Below, piece by piece: positions 28,066-36,632 of a stretch of DNA of 64,000 nt. Under the pieces are notes generated by a model. The model did not search any database. It was not told where the DNA came from and saw only the letters and a program-made list of their open reading frames with translations. Numbering within the stretch: position 1 is the first letter of the stretch; every line of letters starts with the position of its first letter. The translations under genes and the position numbers were made by a program. Source of the stretch: Verrucomicrobiaceae bacterium (GTDB lineage: Bacteria; Verrucomicrobiota; Verrucomicrobiia; Verrucomicrobiales; Verrucomicrobiaceae); NCBI GenBank assembly GCA_015075365.1, contig JABTUN010000001.1, positions 186,001-250,000 of the forward strand. The letters are read 5' to 3'.

Positions 28066-29184
28066 GTGGTGTCGCCCGTGCTGCCTCAGTCTCGTCTTCT
28101 TCGCCCGCTGGCCTTTGTGCTCATGGCCGCTGCCACGCTTTACGCCGAGGACCTCCTTCCTGACACCCGGATCGGCCCGCTGCCCCGGACGTCCGCTCTC
28201 CCCGGCGAAACAGCCGGCCGGACCGAACTGGGCCGCTTGTTGTTTTTCGACCCTGTGCTATCCGCCACGCGTGATGTTGCCTGCGCAACCTGCCACCATC
28301 CCCGGTTTGGCTGGGCGGACGGCCGACCGACGCCTTTGGGCGTCCACGCGACCGGCATTGGTCCAGAGCGCAAACTCGTCCGCAGCGCCAAATTCCTGCC
28401 CATCACCCGAAACGCGCCGACAATCTTAAACGTGGCCTTCAACGGCCTCGAAACCGGAAAACCCTTGGATGCGGCGAAATCTCCCATGTTTTGGGACAAC
28501 CGCGTAATGAGCCTTGAGACCCAGGTTTTGGCCCCGATTCGGTCACGCGAGGAAATGCGCGGCGATGTTTGTTCCGAGGCGGAGGCCGTCCCGGCCATGA
28601 TCGCGCGTCTGAAGGCCATTCCCGAGTATGTGAGGCGCTTTGAGGGCGAAATCACGCCTGGAAAGGTCTCTCAAGCCATCGCGGCCTACGAGCGCACGCT
28701 CATCACACCCGACACGCCGTTCGACCGCTTCATGAGAGGTGACAAGGCAGCCATGACACCCGCGCAACTGCACGGGATGGAGGTGTTTCACAAGGCCGGC
28801 TGCTCCCTCTGCCACAACGGTCCCATGCTCTCTGATTTCAAGCTCCATGCCATCGGCCTGACGGACACCACGACGAACCGCACGGAGTTCCGCACGCCCA
28901 CCCTGCGCAATTTGAAGCACACTTCCCCCTACATGCACCACGGTGGTAATGTCACCCTGGAGGAGGTGCTCTTTTTCTACGACCGCCTCATGGACCAGGC
29001 TGCGGAGACCCTTGAGGGCGGCGATACGGACACGCTCCCGCCGCTCGACCCGCTGCTGCGGAAGATGAACCTCCTCCCCGAGGACACTCCCGCCATACTG
29101 ACCTTCCTCGAAGCCCTCAATAGCGACGATTACGATCAAACCGTGCCCCAACGCGTGCCCAGCGGCCTGCCAGTGCCGAGGTGA
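28066..29184 (+). CDS. Di-haem cytochrome c peroxidase / MauG-family protein
   Basis: The 372-residue protein starts with GTG at 28066 and has a signal peptide (LLRPLAFVLMAAATLYA). Two c-type haem motifs are present: CATCH near the N-terminus (VACATCHHPRFGWADG) and CSLCH in the second domain (AGCSLCHNGP), the arrangement of the CcpA/MauG superfamily. FRTPTLRNLKHTSPYMHHGG is the conserved axial-ligand region of the second domain. It acts in the periplasm, reducing peroxide or oxidising a partner. A second member is at 62770-64000. Confidence 0.92.
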   Translation: MVSPVLPQSRLLRPLAFVLMAAATLYAEDLLPDTRIGPLPRTSALPGETAGRTELGRLLFFDPVLSATRDVACATCHHPRFGWADGRPTPLGVHATGIGPERKLVRSAKFLPITRNAPTILNVAFNGLETGKPLDAAKSPMFWDNRVMSLETQVLAPIRSREEMRGDVCSEAEAVPAMIARLKAIPEYVRRFEGEITPGKVSQAIAAYERTLITPDTPFDRFMRGDKAAMTPAQLHGMEVFHKAGCSLCHNGPMLSDFKLHAIGLTDTTTNRTEFRTPTLRNLKHTSPYMHHGGNVTLEEVLFFYDRLMDQAAETLEGGDTDTLPPLDPLLRKMNLLPEDTPAILTFLEALNSDDYDQTVPQRVPSGLPVPR

Positions 29185-29234
29185 GGGGCGCGGGGCGTGC
29201 AAAGAAGTGGCCCTGGCAGGAAAAAGGAGCCCGC

Positions 29235-29918
29235 TCACATGGGCCTGCATGCGTCTCTGCTCCACCGGCCGATCTGCCACCGCCTCATGCGTGCCAGTTC
29301 TTGATAGCCTGCCGCCTTCACAGCCCGCAGGGCCGGGGTGTTGTGCGGATGGGTAAAGGTCAGTGCCAGCGTGCAACCCTCCCGCTGGCATTCTGCGTCC
29401 GAAAACATCGTGAGTGCCCGGTAAATGCCCCGCCCACGCTCCCCTGGGGCCGTGAACGCGTCGAAAAAACAAACCTCGCCGGGACGCAGAGGCAGCGAGC
29501 GGCCGAAGGTGCTCAAATCCACTTGCCGCCGCTCCGCCCAGCGCGTGCCAACGACGCACCCGTCGCGGCGGGCCACAAAACATCGGCTTCCCTGCTCCAT
29601 CCATTCATGCATCCGCCGCGTAGAAGGGCCATGGGGACGCCGGGCTGCCAGACCTGCCACCTCGGAGGCCTCCAGCACGCCCAGTTGGATTCCCGAGGGC
29701 ACCCACGATCCGGGCACGGACGAATCCAGCCGCCGCGCAAGCAGGCAGACGCTGCGAAACCCCAAAACGCCCGCGCCAAAGGCCAGCAGCGTGCGCACCC
29801 CGTCCTCCCGCCACACGGCCGCAGCACGCCGCAGCAGCTTCACGCGGCGTGCGCGCCCGCTGGCGCCTGGCGGCGGTGGCGGTGCGTTTGTCCAACGTCT
29901 CAGCAGATCATTCATCAC
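29235..29918 (-). CDS. GNAT-family N-acetyltransferase
   Basis: This 227-residue protein has the acetyl-CoA binding segment CFFDAFTAPGERGRGIYRALT (the R/Q-x-x-G-x-G/A loop) and a late ALRAVKAAGYQ motif of GNAT enzymes. The N-terminal 75 residues are Arg-rich and not GNAT-like. Its start overlaps the end of the PaaK-like ligase by 11 bases, so the two are translationally linked. It may acylate a sugar, amino sugar or lipid in the same pathway. Confidence 0.75.
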   Translation of the reverse strand: MMNDLLRRWTNAPPPPPGASGRARRVKLLRRAAAVWREDGVRTLLAFGAGVLGFRSVCLLARRLDSSVPGSWVPSGIQLGVLEASEVAGLAARRPHGPSTRRMHEWMEQGSRCFVARRDGCVVGTRWAERRQVDLSTFGRSLPLRPGEVCFFDAFTAPGERGRGIYRALTMFSDAECQREGCTLALTFTHPHNTPALRAVKAAGYQELARMRRWQIGRWSRDACRPM

Positions 29919-31257
29919 GGCGGACGGTGGATGCGGCCAGCGGGATGACCATGCGGCGTTTTCCGCCGGCGGTGCGCACGAGGTCGGCGGGACCGCATCG
30001 TGCCAGCCGCACGCGCATCGTGGGGCCGGTCAGTTTTTGGGTGAATGACAGGAGCCGCTCCTCCTGCGCGGTGTCAAACGCATCACCCGGCACGACCCGG
30101 ATGGTGAGCGCGTCCGCCCCTTCTTGAACGAACTGCGCCTCACGCAGACCGGCGACGAATTCCGGCAGGATAAAGAGGGAGGTGAGGTGGCGGCCGTCCG
30201 GAGTCACAACACATTCTTCCTGGCGGCCGTGAATGGCCTTGATCAGCGGAAACGTGCGGCCGCAAGGGCAGGCGCGCGACTCCCGGAATAGCTCAAAGGT
30301 GTCGCCCGTCTCGTAGCGCAGAAAGGGCATGGCCCGGTTGTGCAGGCCGGTGCCGATTCCCTCCGCCAGCACGGCATCCCCATCCGGGGCGGGACGGTGA
30401 TTGATGAACTCCAGGACGCCGTAGTCCATGTTGACATGCCGCCCGCCGTGCTCGCACTGGGAGACGGCCACGGTACGCTCCATGTGTCCATAGGAGTCGA
30501 GCACCCGGCAGCCAAACACTTGCTCGATCAGCGCGCGTTGGTGCGGCAGGAGCACCTCGCCGGTGGAGATGACCGCGCGGAGGGGGCGCGGACTGCAGCC
30601 CGCCTCCCTCATGCACAGGGCCAGATGGTAGGCGGTGGAGGCCACCCCTTTGAGGAAAAGAGAGCCGCGGCGTTCCAGCTCGCGGGCCATCGCGCCCGCG
30701 CTGGAGGTGGAAACCTGATGGCTGCTGAGCAGGAGCCTGCGCAGATGCGGCTGCCAGGCGCTGGAACGGTCCTCCCTGCCGGTTTTCAAAAAGTAAAGGG
30801 TGCTCAATTCGGCGAATGAATCGCCCAGGCGGTAGCCAGCCCAGCTCCAGTGCCGCCAGTAATAGACGAACTCCAAGGCATTGGAGTACTTGTCATGCAA
30901 CAGGGTCAGCGGAGTGCCGGAGGTGCCGCTGGTGTGATATTCGACCGGGTGGAGACGCCGCTGGTCCGCCGCGTGCAGGGCGCTGCCCGCGGCTCTTGCC
31001 TGCTGCTTGCTCAGGACGGGCAGTTTGGGCAGATCCGCCACAGTCTGGATGTCCGCAGGACTCAGGCCGGCCTCTTCCAGCACACGCCGGTAATGCGGCA
31101 CCTGCTCCCAGACATGTGCCACGATCTGGCGCAGCCGGTTTTCCTGATGGCGCTGCTGTTCGGCCACAGGCATCCATGGATTGCGCTCAAACTCGCGCCA
31201 CAGCCGGCCGATGAGGACGGGGTGGAAAAAATCGCGGATTCGAAAGTCGATCGCCAT
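29908..31257 (-). CDS. Phenylacetate-CoA ligase / PaaK-like adenylate-forming enzyme
   Basis: The 449-residue product is started at the ATG at 31257 (MAIDFRIRDFFHPVLIGRL); the longer frame to 31335 adds no recognisable sequence. It has the nucleotide-binding motif YHTSGTSGTPLTL, STGEVLLPHQR, DSYGHMERTVAV and the YETGD motif of the adenylate-forming superfamily, in the PaaK/CapK branch. CapK-like members are common in capsule and exopolysaccharide loci. A four-cysteine-like ACPCGRTFP sits after the YETGD motif. It overlaps the GNAT gene downstream and is divergent from the FAD oxidoreductase. Confidence 0.85.
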   Translation of the reverse strand: MAIDFRIRDFFHPVLIGRLWREFERNPWMPVAEQQRHQENRLRQIVAHVWEQVPHYRRVLEEAGLSPADIQTVADLPKLPVLSKQQARAAGSALHAADQRRLHPVEYHTSGTSGTPLTLLHDKYSNALEFVYYWRHWSWAGYRLGDSFAELSTLYFLKTGREDRSSAWQPHLRRLLLSSHQVSTSSAGAMARELERRGSLFLKGVASTAYHLALCMREAGCSPRPLRAVISTGEVLLPHQRALIEQVFGCRVLDSYGHMERTVAVSQCEHGGRHVNMDYGVLEFINHRPAPDGDAVLAEGIGTGLHNRAMPFLRYETGDTFELFRESRACPCGRTFPLIKAIHGRQEECVVTPDGRHLTSLFILPEFVAGLREAQFVQEGADALTIRVVPGDAFDTAQEERLLSFTQKLTGPTMRVRLARCGPADLVRTAGGKRRMVIPLAASTVRRDE

Positions 31258-31359
31258 GCGCCAGTGGTGTTGGGAGCGCGGAACGGACGGCGGATCAATC
31301 AGGAACACAGAAAAAACGCTTGTTGATCGTTCCATGACGCGGTGGAGATAAAGACAGGC

Positions 31360-32754
31360 ATGGGATCATCCGAACGAACGCCAGCAACACACACCGCCGG
31401 AGGCGTCGCGCCCGCCGCGAAACGCCTGCTGATCCTGGGAGGGGGACCTGCGGGACTGGCGGCCGGCCATTTCGCCAGCAAGGCGGGCCTCGACTTCCAG
31501 ATTCTCGAGGCCGCGCCGCGGACTGGTGGTAACGCGGTGACTTTTGTTGAAAACGGGCTGCGTTTCGACTCCGGCGCGCACCGTCTGCATGATCGGGACC
31601 CGGCCATGACGCAGGTCGTGAAGGAACTGCTGGGCGCGGATCTGCTGGAGTGCTCGATCCCCAGCCAGATCTATCACCACGGGCGGTTTGTCGATTTTCC
31701 GCTCTCCCCGCTGAACCTATGCCGCGCTCTGGGCCTGCGTGGCAGCGCACGCGCGGCGCTGAAGTTTCTCACCGCGCGCCTCACGCACCGCGGGGACGGG
31801 GACACCTTTGAGCACCACGCGGTGCGTGCCTACGGCAGTGACATCGCGGGGCGCTTCCTGCTCGGTTACTCGGAGAAGCTGTGGGGACTCCCGGGATCGC
31901 AGCTCTGTCCTTCCATCTCCGGAAAGCGCCTGAAGGGGCTCAATCTCCGCACTTTTCTGCTGGAGACCTTTCAGGGCCGGCGCGCGAAGTCGGAGCATCT
32001 TGACGGCCGCTTCTACTATCCCCGGCTCGGTTTCGGGATGATCGCGGAGAGCCTCGCCGCCTCCTGCGGTGCGGAGCGTGTGCGCGTGAACGCGCGCGTG
32101 ACCGGTCTGCGGCACGACGGCAGGCGTATCGAGGCCGTGGAGGTCAATGGATCGGAGATCATCCCCGCCGCGCAGGTCATCTGCACCCTGCCCCTGCCGG
32201 TGACAGCAGGGCTGCTGGCCTCCGCCCTGCCGCAGTCGGTCGTCGAGGACGTGGCCAGCCTGCGTTTCCGGAATGTGGTGCTGGTGGGGCTCTTTTTGCG
32301 CCGCGCCTCGGCCACGCAGGTGGGCTCGATCTATTTTCCTGACCCGGACTTCCCCATGACCCGGGTGTTCGAGCCGCGCAACCGCAGCGCGGAAATGGCA
32401 CCGCCGGGGCGCACGATGCTGGTGGCGGAGATCCCATGCGATCCCGCCGATGCGGTATGGCAGCAGCCGGAGGAGGAACTGGTGAGCCTCGTGGCGGACA
32501 AACTGCGCGGTTGCGGATGGTTTCATGACGACGAGGTCGAGGGCGGCTGTGTGAAGCGCCTGCCCGCCGCCTATCCCGTGCTGGCCGCCGGGGTGCAGGG
32601 GCGGGTGCGGCGGGTGATCGACGGACTGGCCGTCTTTGAAAATCTGACGCTGCTGGGCCGCAACGGGGAGTTCCGCTACACGCATGTGCATGACATGCTG
32701 CGGTTCGGCCATGACGCCATCGCCACATTGACACGCATCTCACCGTCCGGCTGA
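31360..32754 (+). CDS. FAD-dependent oxidoreductase (amine oxidase / UDP-galactopyranose mutase-like)
   Basis: The 464-residue protein from the ATG at 31360 has a Rossmann dinucleotide fold LLILGGGPAGLAAGH, followed by FQILEAAPRTGGNAVTF and RFDSGAHRLHD, as in protoporphyrinogen-oxidase-like and UDP-galactopyranose-mutase-like flavoproteins. The C-terminal FAD motif is NLTLLGRNGEFRYTHVHDM. It sits head-to-head with the PaaK-like ligase and directly upstream of a GT87-like gene, which suggests a role in surface polymer or glycolipid synthesis. The exact reaction cannot be read from the sequence. Confidence 0.8.
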   Translation: MGSSERTPATHTAGGVAPAAKRLLILGGGPAGLAAGHFASKAGLDFQILEAAPRTGGNAVTFVENGLRFDSGAHRLHDRDPAMTQVVKELLGADLLECSIPSQIYHHGRFVDFPLSPLNLCRALGLRGSARAALKFLTARLTHRGDGDTFEHHAVRAYGSDIAGRFLLGYSEKLWGLPGSQLCPSISGKRLKGLNLRTFLLETFQGRRAKSEHLDGRFYYPRLGFGMIAESLAASCGAERVRVNARVTGLRHDGRRIEAVEVNGSEIIPAAQVICTLPLPVTAGLLASALPQSVVEDVASLRFRNVVLVGLFLRRASATQVGSIYFPDPDFPMTRVFEPRNRSAEMAPPGRTMLVAEIPCDPADAVWQQPEEELVSLVADKLRGCGWFHDDEVEGGCVKRLPAAYPVLAAGVQGRVRRVIDGLAVFENLTLLGRNGEFRYTHVHDMLRFGHDAIATLTRISPSG

Positions 32755-32772
32755 GCAGTCCATTTTACTCTC

Positions 32773-34053
32773 ATGAAGGCCAAGACCTTGAAATCCAGGC
32801 TGGCTGCCCTGCTGGGCGGGTTCATGCTGCTCGGCGCGGCATGGTGGCTCTCGGTGGGCAGTTGGTTTGCCTTGTCGGAGCCCAAAGGCTTCAAGGGCGG
32901 CATTGAAAACGTCCTCAGCGGCTCGCAGGACCTCCTGCTGCGCTACAACGAACTGAGCATGATCCTCCTGGGGGAGAATCCCTACCGCCTGGCCAACGAA
33001 GGCACGCATCAAGCGCGCGCGGCGGAGATGCTGGGTCCCGGCCGTCTGCTGGATCCGGATTACTTTCCCTCCACGCTGCTGCCGGTGCTGTGCCTGATGT
33101 GGCTGCCCTTCTCCGCCGCAAAAGGGGTCTGGCTGGCGCTGAATCTGGCGTCAGTCGTCCTGCTGGCCCTGACCGTCCGCTGGATGATGGAGCCGCGCCT
33201 GCCATCCACCAGCCTCCAGCTTGTTTTGATAAGCATCTGGGCAGCCAGCATCCCTGTGTGGAGCTGCCTGGCGATGGGACAGGCCACGCTCTTTTCACTG
33301 GCCCTCACACTGGCGGCCTTCCGCGCGGATTTTCAGGGGCGCTGGCTGCTGGCGGGCTTGCTGCTGGCCTTCGGCGTCTTCAAATACGCGGTCGTCTGGC
33401 CCTTCGTCCTGTTCTTCTTCATCCTGCAATGGCGCTGGCGCTGCCTCGTGACGGCCGGGAGCATTCATGTCGTCGTGCATCTGCTGCTTTGCCGTCTGAT
33501 GCAGGCAGATCCCGTCACGATCTTTGCCGAGGTGCTGGGCGGCAACGCGAAGGTCTTCCACCGCGAGAGCCTCATCACGATCTGGACGCCCTTCCGCGCC
33601 TGGAACCGCCATTTTCCCGACCTGGCCGTGCCCGTGCAGGTCTGCGGCGCGGTTCTGCTCCTGCTCATCCTGGGCGGGCTGGCTTGTTTGTGGCTGCGCC
33701 GTGACCGCGGCAGCCGGGAAGGACTCGTGGCATGGACCGCCGTGCTGGCGCTGCTGGCAGTCCTGGTCGTGACCTCCCGCACCTTCTCCCACATGTATGT
33801 GCTGCCCGCTTTGCTGCTCGCCGGCATGCCCGCGCCGGTGCCGTTTGTCTTCACGCCGTTTCAGCGCGGATGCCTCGTTTATTTCTGCCTGCATCTTGCC
33901 GCCGTGCCCAGCGGGGCTGATGATCTGGGGCTGCCGCCGGACGATGTCCGGCGTCTCATGCTGCTCTACAATGTGTTCCTCACGATGCTGGCCTTCAGCC
34001 TCGCGCGCCTGCTCCTCCGCATGGAGCGCGGCCGTGCCAGCACCACCCGGTGA
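32773..34053 (+). CDS. Multi-span membrane protein, glycosyltransferase family 87 / DUF2029-like
   Basis: The 426-residue protein has about ten hydrophobic spans. The N-terminal ENPYRL motif and the DYFPSTLLPVLCLMWLPF segment after a first large loop fit polyprenyl-phosphate mannose-dependent GT87/DUF2029 transferases, which act on the outer face of the inner membrane. It starts 18 bases after the FAD oxidoreductase gene, and its stop overlaps an alternative GTG start of the kinase gene. The assignment is by general architecture. Confidence 0.65.
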   Translation: MKAKTLKSRLAALLGGFMLLGAAWWLSVGSWFALSEPKGFKGGIENVLSGSQDLLLRYNELSMILLGENPYRLANEGTHQARAAEMLGPGRLLDPDYFPSTLLPVLCLMWLPFSAAKGVWLALNLASVVLLALTVRWMMEPRLPSTSLQLVLISIWAASIPVWSCLAMGQATLFSLALTLAAFRADFQGRWLLAGLLLAFGVFKYAVVWPFVLFFFILQWRWRCLVTAGSIHVVVHLLLCRLMQADPVTIFAEVLGGNAKVFHRESLITIWTPFRAWNRHFPDLAVPVQVCGAVLLLLILGGLACLWLRRDRGSREGLVAWTAVLALLAVLVVTSRTFSHMYVLPALLLAGMPAPVPFVFTPFQRGCLVYFCLHLAAVPSGADDLGLPPDDVRRLMLLYNVFLTMLAFSLARLLLRMERGRASTTR

Positions 34054-34058
34054 CCTCC

Positions 34059-36632
34059 ATGTCCGCTCCATCCACAGTCCTGAGTGATGCCGCCGCCGCG
34101 GCAGTGCTGGAGGACGTTCTCGTGCCTCTGGAGGATGGCAGCGAGCAGCCGGGTGAGATGATCGGCCCCTACTGCCTGCTTGAAAAGCTGGGAGAAGGTG
34201 GATTCGGCGTGGTGTGGCGGGCGGATCAGGCCAAACCCGTGCGGCGGGAGGTGGCCCTCAAGCTGCTCAAGCTCGGCATGGACACGCGCCAGGTGCTGGC
34301 CCGCTTTGAGCAGGAGCGCCGCGTGCTCGCGTCCATGGAGCACCCGTGCATCGCCACGATTCATGATGCGGGTGTCGCGCAGGACGGCAGGCCTTATTTT
34401 GTGATGGAACTGCTCCGCGGCAGCCCGCTGACGACCTTCTGCCAGCAGCGCCGCCTGCCTCTGCGCCAGCGGATTGAGCTGTTTCGTGACATCTGCGGCG
34501 CGGTCCAGCACGCGCATCAAAAAGGCGTCATCCACCGGGATTTGAAGCCCTCCAACATCCTCGTGGTGGAGGTGGACGGCCGTCCGCTGCCCAAGATCAT
34601 CGACTTCGGCATCGCCAAGGCCCTCACCACCGACCGGCTGGCCGCCGCCACCCTGCTCACACGCTCCGGTTTCATGCTCGGCACGCCCGAATACATGTCC
34701 CCGGAGCAGATCGCGGATGTCGGCGGCGTGGACACGCGCAGCGATGTCTATGCGCTGGGCGTGCTGCTCTACGAGTTGCTCACCGGAGCCCCTCCCTTTG
34801 ATCAAAAGACACACGGCAGCAAAACCGCCGCCGAATTCGCCCGTCTCGTGCGCGAGCAGCCGCCCAAGCGTCCCTCCACCCTCCTCGCCGCGCGCCGCTC
34901 CCAGCCCGAGCGCGCGCTGCGGCCACCGGACATCTCCCGCCTGCCCGCGGATCTTGACTGGATCACTCTGCGCGCGCTCGAAAAGGAGCCGCAACGCCGC
35001 TATCAAAGCGCCGCGGACTTCGCGGCCGACCTGCAGCGCTTTCTCGATGGCGATCCGGTCTCCGCGCATCCTCCCAGCCTCGCCTATGTCACCCGCCGCT
35101 GGATCCGCCGCCACCAGGTGGCCTTTGCCGCCGCCTGTGTCTGCGTGCTGGCCCTGGTGACCGGTGCCGGGCTGGCCCTGTGGCAGGCTCACGAAGCACG
35201 CCTGGCCCAGGCGCGCGCGGAGTCCACCGCGCTCTTTCTCAATGGCCTGCTCGATGAAATCGCCGCGGAGGTGCGCAACGGGCGCAATCCCGAGGCGCTC
35301 CGCCTGGCCCTCGTCAGCAGCCAGCATCGTGTCGAGTCCCTCGCCAATGATCCCGTGCTCCAGATCCAACTCATGACGCGCGTCGCCGATCTCTTCGAGG
35401 CCATGAGCGACCGCCGGCTGGCCCTGGCCGCCCGTGGACAGCGCGCCACCATGACCGCCCGGCATCACGGCACGGCGAGTCCCGAGGCACGTGCCGCCAG
35501 GATGCATTGGCTCTTGATGATGGTGGATCATGGTGACCGGCTGGAGGCAGCGCGGCATCTGGAGGCCCTCATCCGTGAAATCGAGCAGCACGAAGGCCGC
35601 GGCAGCACCACCTGGTTCGACGCACGTCACCTCCTGGTGCGCGCCTGGGTGAAGCTGCGGCATGGAAACAACGCCGTCGCCGTCTCCACTGACACGGTCG
35701 CGGAGGCGCGGCGTGCGGCCCTTCCCCTCCGCCGCATGGCCTTCGCACTTGTCACCCATGCGGAGGCCCTGCAGCAGGCGCGGCGTTTTGACGAGGCGGT
35801 GCGCGTGCTGGCCGAATGCCGCGCCCTTGGCGACGAGGCCATGCCCCCCTCCGAGCATGAGCTGCGCCTCCGCCAGCTCGAAAGCAGCCGCGGGAACCAT
35901 GCCCGCGCCGCCGAGATGCAGCGGCGGCACCTGGAGCGGCTGCGGCAGGATGCCGCCACGCCATCACGGCTGCTGCTGGAGACACTCCTCGACCTGTGTG
36001 AGATCGAAAGCCGTGCCGGCCAGCATGGCCAGGCGCTGGAACATGCCCGCGAGGTGCTGGAAGCCTGCGGCCATGGCCGCGCCGCCCCCTCGCCGGACAC
36101 ACCCGGCGCGGACACCAGCCGTGAGTTCATCATCAAGGCGCTCGACGCCGCCTCCACCGCCCTCACCGCGCTCAAACGTCATGATGAGGCGCTTGCCGCC
36201 GCGCACGACGCCCTCACCATCGCCGAGGCGCAGGGAAATGATTCCCACCTTGGACGCGCCATCCTCGCCCTCGCTCGCGCGGAGGAGTCTGCCGGCCATT
36301 TCGATGCCGCGTGGGATCTGTTCCGCCGCCTCCATGACCATCATCAGCAGCACAACGCCAGCATTCGCAACCGCCTGGAGGACTTGCGTGAGATGGTCCG
36401 CCTGCGGCTGCGTCAAAAGCGGCCGCAGGACGCCCTGGAGCACGCACGCGATGCGTGGCGTCAGACCATGGCTGATCCCTCCTCCGCCGGCGATCCGGAA
36501 TACCTCGAGTATATGGCCGCCATCGCACTGAATGCCTGGAAGGCCGTGCTGCAGGCCGATCCCGCCGCCCCGCCGCCCGCGGAATTGGAGGCATGGCAGA
36601 AGGCCGCGAAGCCTCAACCCTCCAAAATGTAA
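34059..36632 (+). CDS. Membrane-anchored serine/threonine protein kinase with helical repeat sensor domain
   Basis: The 857-residue protein has an N-terminal Hanks-type kinase domain (about residues 37-330). Motifs are the glycine loop LGEGGFGVVW, Lys68 in VALKLLK, HRDLKPSN (159-166), DFG (182-184) and the GTPEYMSPEQ activation segment. One membrane span (about residues 353-371, FAAACVCVLALVTGAGLALW) follows. The remaining ~480 residues are alpha-helical with TPR-like pairs and probably face the periplasm. GTG at 34050 is an alternative start that overlaps the preceding stop. The 3' end overlaps the convergent glpD gene by 19 bases. Confidence 0.9.
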   Translation: MSAPSTVLSDAAAAAVLEDVLVPLEDGSEQPGEMIGPYCLLEKLGEGGFGVVWRADQAKPVRREVALKLLKLGMDTRQVLARFEQERRVLASMEHPCIATIHDAGVAQDGRPYFVMELLRGSPLTTFCQQRRLPLRQRIELFRDICGAVQHAHQKGVIHRDLKPSNILVVEVDGRPLPKIIDFGIAKALTTDRLAAATLLTRSGFMLGTPEYMSPEQIADVGGVDTRSDVYALGVLLYELLTGAPPFDQKTHGSKTAAEFARLVREQPPKRPSTLLAARRSQPERALRPPDISRLPADLDWITLRALEKEPQRRYQSAADFAADLQRFLDGDPVSAHPPSLAYVTRRWIRRHQVAFAAACVCVLALVTGAGLALWQAHEARLAQARAESTALFLNGLLDEIAAEVRNGRNPEALRLALVSSQHRVESLANDPVLQIQLMTRVADLFEAMSDRRLALAARGQRATMTARHHGTASPEARAARMHWLLMMVDHGDRLEAARHLEALIREIEQHEGRGSTTWFDARHLLVRAWVKLRHGNNAVAVSTDTVAEARRAALPLRRMAFALVTHAEALQQARRFDEAVRVLAECRALGDEAMPPSEHELRLRQLESSRGNHARAAEMQRRHLERLRQDAATPSRLLLETLLDLCEIESRAGQHGQALEHAREVLEACGHGRAAPSPDTPGADTSREFIIKALDAASTALTALKRHDEALAAAHDALTIAEAQGNDSHLGRAILALARAEESAGHFDAAWDLFRRLHDHHQQHNASIRNRLEDLREMVRLRLRQKRPQDALEHARDAWRQTMADPSSAGDPEYLEYMAAIALNAWKAVLQADPAAPPPAELEAWQKAAKPQPSKM

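Noticed and set aside
33966..35930. 654-codon minus-strand frame opposite the kinase
   Set aside because: The plus strand carries all kinase motifs; the antisense frame has no recognisable domain.
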